A program made the position numbers and the translations under genes. 64,000 nucleotides of DNA from positions 3,720,001-3,784,000 of the forward strand of contig NZ_CP107008.1 of assembly GCF_025725685.1 (NCBI RefSeq), read 5' to 3'. Origin of the DNA: Halomonas sp. M4R1S46 (lineage in GTDB: Bacteria > Pseudomonadota > Gammaproteobacteria > Pseudomonadales > Halomonadaceae). The notes under the pieces were generated by a model that saw only the letters and a list, made by a program, of their open reading frames with translations, was not told the origin of the DNA and made no database searches. Shown piece after piece: positions 60,198 through 64,000 of the stretch (positions are counted from its first letter, which is position 1; each line of letters begins with the position of its first letter).

Positions 60198-60306
60198 GGC
60201 GTGGTCGGTGCTCCTCTCTCTACAAAGCGCTACTAAGGCGACGGTGGCGGATTCCCCCATGATGAGGCCAGAGGCCGGCCACCGCCAGTGATGTGGTCTG
60301 GCCGAC

Positions 60307-61008
60307 CTAGCGGCAGACGCCCGTCCCGCGCAGGCCGAGGTGGAAATGGCCGGCATGCGCCGCGTTGTAGTCTGGCCCGAGCACGGTGCCGAACAGCCCG
60401 CAGGCCCCCTGCTGGGCCCGGCGCAGGAAGCGCCCGGCCGGCCGCTCGTCGCCCCAGTCCCGGCGCACCGAGATGCGTCGTCCATCGCCGAGACGGAAGG
60501 CCGCGACATCCAGGGCGGCCGCGGCGGCATGGTCGCTGCGGCGTCCCTGCTCGCGTCCGTAGATGTTGCGACAGGCGAAGCTGCCGACGTGCTCCACCGC
60601 CACGACCGACTGACCGAGCACCTCCCGGGCGGCGGGCTGCAGGCGATGCCGCTCGTAGAGCAACCAGCTCACGGCCAGCGGACAGCTGGCGATGAAGCTT
60701 TCGTCGAACGCGACCCCGGCGCGATGCAGGCGCAGGACATCGGTGAGGGGGCAGCCGGCGACCGGCGTATGGTCCGCCAGGACGGTGTAGCGCAGCCGTG
60801 CGTCGGGCACCGCGGCCAGCACGGCCCGACAGGCCTGGGGATCGTCCTCCAGGCGGGCCAGCTTCCAGCGGGTCACCGGCGTCACTGGCGCCGCCACCCG
60901 CAGGGGCGCCCAGGGGTTCCAGGCCGGCGGGATCGACCACCAGCCCTTGTCGAGGCCGATGCCCAGCAGCAGGCCGAGGATCGCCAGGCCCAGCAACAGC
61001 GTACGCAT
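60307..61008 (-). CDS. Extensin-like C-terminal domain protein
   Basis: Protein of 233 residues with one N-terminal membrane helix (TLLLGLAILGLLLGIGLD) and a periplasmic extensin-like domain. Metal-ligand candidates of the related D-Ala-D-Ala peptidase/M15 fold are H and D in RSDHAAAAALDVAAF, and H in AHAGHFHLGL. Six cysteines (for example CRNIYG, CGLFGTVLG, GVCR) probably form disulfides. A role in cell-wall peptide cleavage is plausible, and the TelA neighbours also relate to envelope stress; both are inferred. Confidence 0.83.
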   Translation of the reverse strand: MRTLLLGLAILGLLLGIGLDKGWWSIPPAWNPWAPLRVAAPVTPVTRWKLARLEDDPQACRAVLAAVPDARLRYTVLADHTPVAGCPLTDVLRLHRAGVAFDESFIASCPLAVSWLLYERHRLQPAAREVLGQSVVAVEHVGSFACRNIYGREQGRRSDHAAAAALDVAAFRLGDGRRISVRRDWGDERPAGRFLRRAQQGACGLFGTVLGPDYNAAHAGHFHLGLRGTGVCR

Positions 61009-61127
61009 GTCCCTCCCGTCCTTGCGGTCGCATCGTCCCGAGCATAGCTCGGCGCGTGCCTTGTCACCCGCCGCGCCGCCGGTGGTACCCTGAGTCGGCG
61101 ATCCGCCACTCGAGCCTGCCGTTACCC

Positions 61128-61952
61128 ATGAACCTCACTGACCTGCTCGCCACGGCCGACAGCCAGGCCTGGCACCAGCGTCTCGCCCAGCTCACCCGGG
61201 CCGCCGGCGGGGTCGGCTTCCCCACCCTGCTGGAGCAGACCCTCCACGAGCTGGCCGGCTTCGACACCATCCTGGTCAACACCTACCAGGGCCAGCACCG
61301 GCCGCTGCTGATCCACGACAACTACCCGCCGGAGCGTCGCGAGCAGGGCATCGAGCGCTACCTGAGCCAGGCCTACCTGCTCGACCCCTTCTTCAAGGCC
61401 GTCCACGACGGCCTGGCGAGTGGCGTCTATCGCCTGCGTGAACTGGCCCCGGACCGCTTCGAGAGCAGCGACTACTACCACCACTACTATCGTGGCCTGG
61501 GCCTGACCGACGAGCTCGGCCTGTTCGCCCGGGTCGATGCCGACGTGGTGATGGTGGTGTCGCTGGGCTTTCGCGAGGACGCCCCGCGGCTGACGCGGCG
61601 CAGCCTGCAGGCGCTGCGCCATGTCGCCCCGGTGCTGGAGGTGCTGCTCGGCGAGTACTGGAAGTGGCAGGGCCACCGCTTCCAGGAGCGGCTCGCCGAG
61701 CGCGAGCCGGTGGAGGCCGCCTTCGACAGCTTCGGTCAGGAGGCCCTCACGGCCCGGGAACGGGAGATCGTGCGCCTGCTGCTGGCCGGCCACTCCACCA
61801 AGTCGGCGGCCCGGGAACTCGACATCAGCGACGGCACCGTCAAGGTCCACCGCAAGCACATCTACCAGCGCCTCAATCTCTCGAGCCAGTCCCAGCTGTT
61901 CCGGCTGTTCCTCGACCACGTGGCGCTGGTCTCCCGCCAGCAGGGCGGCTGA
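61128..61952 (+). CDS. LuxR-type transcriptional regulator
   Basis: Regulator of 274 residues. The C-terminal LuxR helix-turn-helix is complete: LTAREREIVRLLLAGHSTK, then ARELDISDGTVKVHRKHIY (recognition helix) and RLNLSSQSQLF. The N-terminal 190 residues form a domain with SSDYYHHYYRGLGLTDELGLF that does not look like an acyl-homoserine lactone-binding domain; the ligand is unknown. The ATG at 61128 is chosen; the long upstream frame is not coding. No LuxI gene is near. The MsrA gene follows 92 bp later. Confidence 0.88.
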   Translation: MNLTDLLATADSQAWHQRLAQLTRAAGGVGFPTLLEQTLHELAGFDTILVNTYQGQHRPLLIHDNYPPERREQGIERYLSQAYLLDPFFKAVHDGLASGVYRLRELAPDRFESSDYYHHYYRGLGLTDELGLFARVDADVVMVVSLGFREDAPRLTRRSLQALRHVAPVLEVLLGEYWKWQGHRFQERLAEREPVEAAFDSFGQEALTAREREIVRLLLAGHSTKSAARELDISDGTVKVHRKHIYQRLNLSSQSQLFRLFLDHVALVSRQQGG

Positions 61953-62044
61953 GTGCGAGTCCGCGCTGCGTGACCGAATCGTGATGATTTTCGCCGGGCC
62001 GAGCGCCTAGCGTGGGACATGGTCCCCAGCACAGGAGTCTTGCC

Positions 62045-62761
62045 ATGCCCGCATCATCCCTGCCCCGTCGGCCCCTCGTCGGGCTGGGCACCGCGCTGGC
62101 GCTTGGCGTCGTCTTCGCCGGTTCACCGCTCGGTCACGCCGCCGGCAGCGCCGTCGCCCTGCCGCCGCCGGCCACCACCGGCCCCGCTCCCGCGGACGAT
62201 GAGCGGCACAGCGTGGTGCTCGCCGGCGGCTGCTTCTGGGGCATCGAGGCGGTGTTCCAGCACCTCGACGGCGTGACCGACGCGGTCTCCGGCTACAGCG
62301 GCGGGGCGGCCAGGACCGCCGACTACCGCTGGGTCAGCGCCGGTCGTACCCGGCACGCCGAAGCGGTGCGCATCACCTACGATCCCGAGAAGATCTCCTA
62401 TGCCCGACTGCTGCAGGTGTTCTTCTCGGTGGCCCATGACCCGACTCAGCTCAACCGCCAGGGGCCGGACATCGGCCCGCAGTATCGCTCGGCGATCTTC
62501 TATGCCGACGAGACCCAGCGGCGCGTCGCCCAGGCCTACATCGACCAGCTCGACGCCGAGGGTGCCTTCGATCGGCCGATCGTCACACGGCTCTCCCCCC
62601 TGGACGCCTTCTATCCGGCCGAGGCCTACCACCAGGACTACGCCTATCACCACCCGAACCAGCCCTACATCGTGTTCAACGATCTGCCCAAGGTGGCGAA
62701 CCTCGAACGCCTGTTCCCCGAGCTCTACCGCGACGACCCGGTCCTCGCCACGACGCCCTGA
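62045..62761 (+). CDS. msrA: Peptide methionine sulfoxide reductase MsrA, exported, single-cysteine
   Basis: Reduces methionine-S-sulfoxide in proteins. It has 238 residues with an N-terminal signal peptide (hydrophobic LVGLGTALALGVVFAGSP, cleavage probably near residues 31-35), so the enzyme works in the periplasm or is anchored outside the cytosol. Active-site motif GCFWG with C63; the glutamate of GIEAVF is also present. No other cysteine occurs in the protein, so the usual resolving cysteines of MsrA are missing; reduction must come from a thiol such as a glutaredoxin-like partner. AGGAG precedes the ATG at 62045. A hairpin with 10-bp stem follows. Confidence 0.9.
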   Translation: MPASSLPRRPLVGLGTALALGVVFAGSPLGHAAGSAVALPPPATTGPAPADDERHSVVLAGGCFWGIEAVFQHLDGVTDAVSGYSGGAARTADYRWVSAGRTRHAEAVRITYDPEKISYARLLQVFFSVAHDPTQLNRQGPDIGPQYRSAIFYADETQRRVAQAYIDQLDAEGAFDRPIVTRLSPLDAFYPAEAYHQDYAYHHPNQPYIVFNDLPKVANLERLFPELYRDDPVLATTP

Positions 62762-62782
62762 GCCACGCCGCCAGGGACGGAA

Positions 62783-62812
62783 AACGCCCCGGAGCCTGGG
62801 CCCCGGGGCGTT
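62783..62812. terminator. Bidirectional terminator between msrA and MFS gene
   Basis: Perfect 10-bp stem AACGCCCCGG / CCGGGGCGTT with a loop of 10 bases between two convergent genes. AAAA precedes the stem, giving a T-run for the minus-strand gene. Confidence 0.7.
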
Positions 62813-62834
62813 CGCGCGACATGCCGCGCGGGGA

Positions 62835-64000
62835 CTAGTCGGCGTCGGCCAGCACGGGCGCCAGCCGGGCGTAGACGACGGCATAGAGGCACAGCGCCGC
62901 CAGCGATCCCGCCGCGCCGAGCAGCATCACCGCACCATACCCCAGCTCGCGGGCCAGCAGGAAGCCGGCGATCGCCGGGGCGGCGGTCTGGGCGAGCCCC
63001 TGGGCGGCCGGCACCAGCGCCGCATAGCGGCCCGAGGCGTCGATATGGCTCAGGGTGCCGAGCTGGAAGATGTCGGTGAACAGCCAGGCGATGCAGAAGC
63101 CGAAGGTACCGATGACGAAGGTCGTCGCGGAGATTTCCACGGCCAGCAGCACCAACACCCCGGCCATGCCGACCAGCGCCGCCATCAGTACCCGCGACTG
63201 GCCGGCGCGACGGCTCAGCCATACCGCCGCGACGCAGCCGGCCAGGGTGAAGACGTTGCCCAGGGTCAGCACGTTGGCGATGAAGGCATCGCCCAGCCCG
63301 GCGTCGACCCCGGCGCGCTCGATGAACGCCCAGAACGAACCGATGGTGATATAGAAGCACGATACCGCCAGCAGGCAGCACCACGGCAGTAGACGCGGCA
63401 GGCGCGGGACGGTGTCCGCTTCGTGCTCGCCGGTCGGTTTCTCGGCGCCGGACGGGGTGTGCGGGTAGAGGGCGGGCAGCACCGCCAGGCACAGCGCGAA
63501 GGCCACGCAGAAGGCCAGGAAGATGCCGTCGATGCCCCAGGCCCCGGTCAGGTGGGGAATGGTGTAGAGCTCGATGGCGTTGATCGCCACCAGGCCGAAC
63601 ATCATGATGCTGAAGTTGCGCCCGGTCTTGGTGGTGATGGCCAGGCAGGCGATGCCGGTGGAGTAGCAGATGCCGCCGCCGAAGCCCGCCAGCACGCGCA
63701 TCGCCAGCAGCGACGGGTAGTCCTGATACTGGGTCGACAAGTAGTTGCCGACGATGGCCACCAGGATGCCGAACAGCGCCAGGTGGCGCCGATTGAGGCG
63801 CGACACTAGGGCGGCGGTGGCCAGCGAGGCCAGGAACATGCCGCCCAGGTCCGCCGAGGCCAGCCAGCCCACCTGCTGCTCGTCGAAGTGCAGGAAGTCG
63901 GCCCATGCCCCGACCATCAGCGGCATGCCCATGACCACGGCATTGCCGACGAAGCTGATCGCCACGGCGGCGGCGATGGCCAACGGATGGTCGACGCCGA
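62835..64000 (-). CDS. MFS transporter, 5' end beyond window
   Basis: Major facilitator permease; 382 residues are visible down from a TTG at 63983, and the frame stays open to base 64000 (GVDHPL in front of AIAAAVAISFVG), so the true start is outside. About twelve helices; GGMFLASLATAALVSRLNRRHLALFG contains the MFS loop 2-3 motif, and MRVLAGFGGGICYSTGIACL lies in helix 4. Substrates cannot be told; the sequence resembles sugar- or aromatic-acid-type MFS proteins of environmental bacteria. It is convergent with msrA. Confidence 0.88.
   Translation of the reverse strand, partial: GVDHPLAIAAAVAISFVGNAVVMGMPLMVGAWADFLHFDEQQVGWLASADLGGMFLASLATAALVSRLNRRHLALFGILVAIVGNYLSTQYQDYPSLLAMRVLAGFGGGICYSTGIACLAITTKTGRNFSIMMFGLVAINAIELYTIPHLTGAWGIDGIFLAFCVAFALCLAVLPALYPHTPSGAEKPTGEHEADTVPRLPRLLPWCCLLAVSCFYITIGSFWAFIERAGVDAGLGDAFIANVLTLGNVFTLAGCVAAVWLSRRAGQSRVLMAALVGMAGVLVLLAVEISATTFVIGTFGFCIAWLFTDIFQLGTLSHIDASGRYAALVPAAQGLAQTAAPAIAGFLLARELGYGAVMLLGAAGSLAALCLYAVVYARLAPVLADAD

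Overview
The window reads as a chromosomal segment of a halophilic gammaproteobacterium, most likely Halomonas or a close relative. GC content is high (roughly 67-70% by eye) and codon use is strongly GC-ending. Proteins such as TcdA, LptF/LptG, PepA, HolC, ValS, MetE/MetR, RstA/RstB and NrdA/NrdB look like their gammaproteobacterial counterparts. No rRNA, tRNA, CRISPR array, prophage or intact insertion sequence was seen. The assignment to Halomonas is inference.

Layout. 1-1.6 kb: RNA modification genes (truC 3' part, tcdA) and a DUF1653 gene. 1.7-2.6 kb: iron storage pair bfr/bfd behind candidate Fur boxes. 2.7-5.3 kb: RDD membrane protein plus lptG/lptF. 5.6-12.1 kb: pepA-ilvE-holC-valS, with a hairpin-forming MITE-like repeat and a dispersed repeat in the spacers. 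12.2-16.1 kb: small accessory genes (META lipoprotein, DoxX, gloA, tag, YdjM-like protein, azoR). 16.2-20.5 kb: an MliC-type lipoprotein, metE and the divergent metR. 20.5-22.8 kb: an RstB/RstA-like two-component system. 23-27.4 kb: nrdA-nrdB behind a promoter carrying NrdR-like and DnaA-like boxes.

27.3-30.0 kb is the most unusual part. A segment of about 680 bp (3' end of nrdB, its terminator and a small unknown gene) is repeated 2,025 bp downstream at about 98% identity. A membrane diguanylate cyclase gene sits between the two copies. 30.3-34.4 kb: glutaredoxin-MauE fusion, rhomboid protease, Lrp-type regulator and NhaC antiporter. 34.5-39.7 kb: a self-regulated RND efflux operon (adaptor, pump, TetR) whose promoter contains a perfect palindrome exactly between -35 and -10.

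39.7-50 kb is rich in DNA-repair genes: LigD phosphoesterase and LigD polymerase as two overlapping separate genes, then (after a PLDc_N peptide, a bicupin protein, a Kef antiporter and a D-serine dehydratase-like enzyme) a nuclease-helicase translationally coupled to a bacterial FAN1 nuclease. 49.9-54 kb: nitronate monooxygenase, YdhR monooxygenase, membrane-anchored aspartic protease, flavin reductase and an MFS permease. 54.1-57.5 kb: a two-gene operon of an uncharacterised ATP-grasp ligase and a CocE/NonD hydrolase, the best candidate for an undescribed pathway. 57.7-61 kb: a coiled-coil protein, a TelA-family protein, its probable membrane partner and an extensin-like peptidase. 61.1-64 kb: LuxR-type regulator, exported single-cysteine MsrA, and an MFS permease cut by the window end.

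All functional names rest on reading motifs and remembered family features; no database search was possible.
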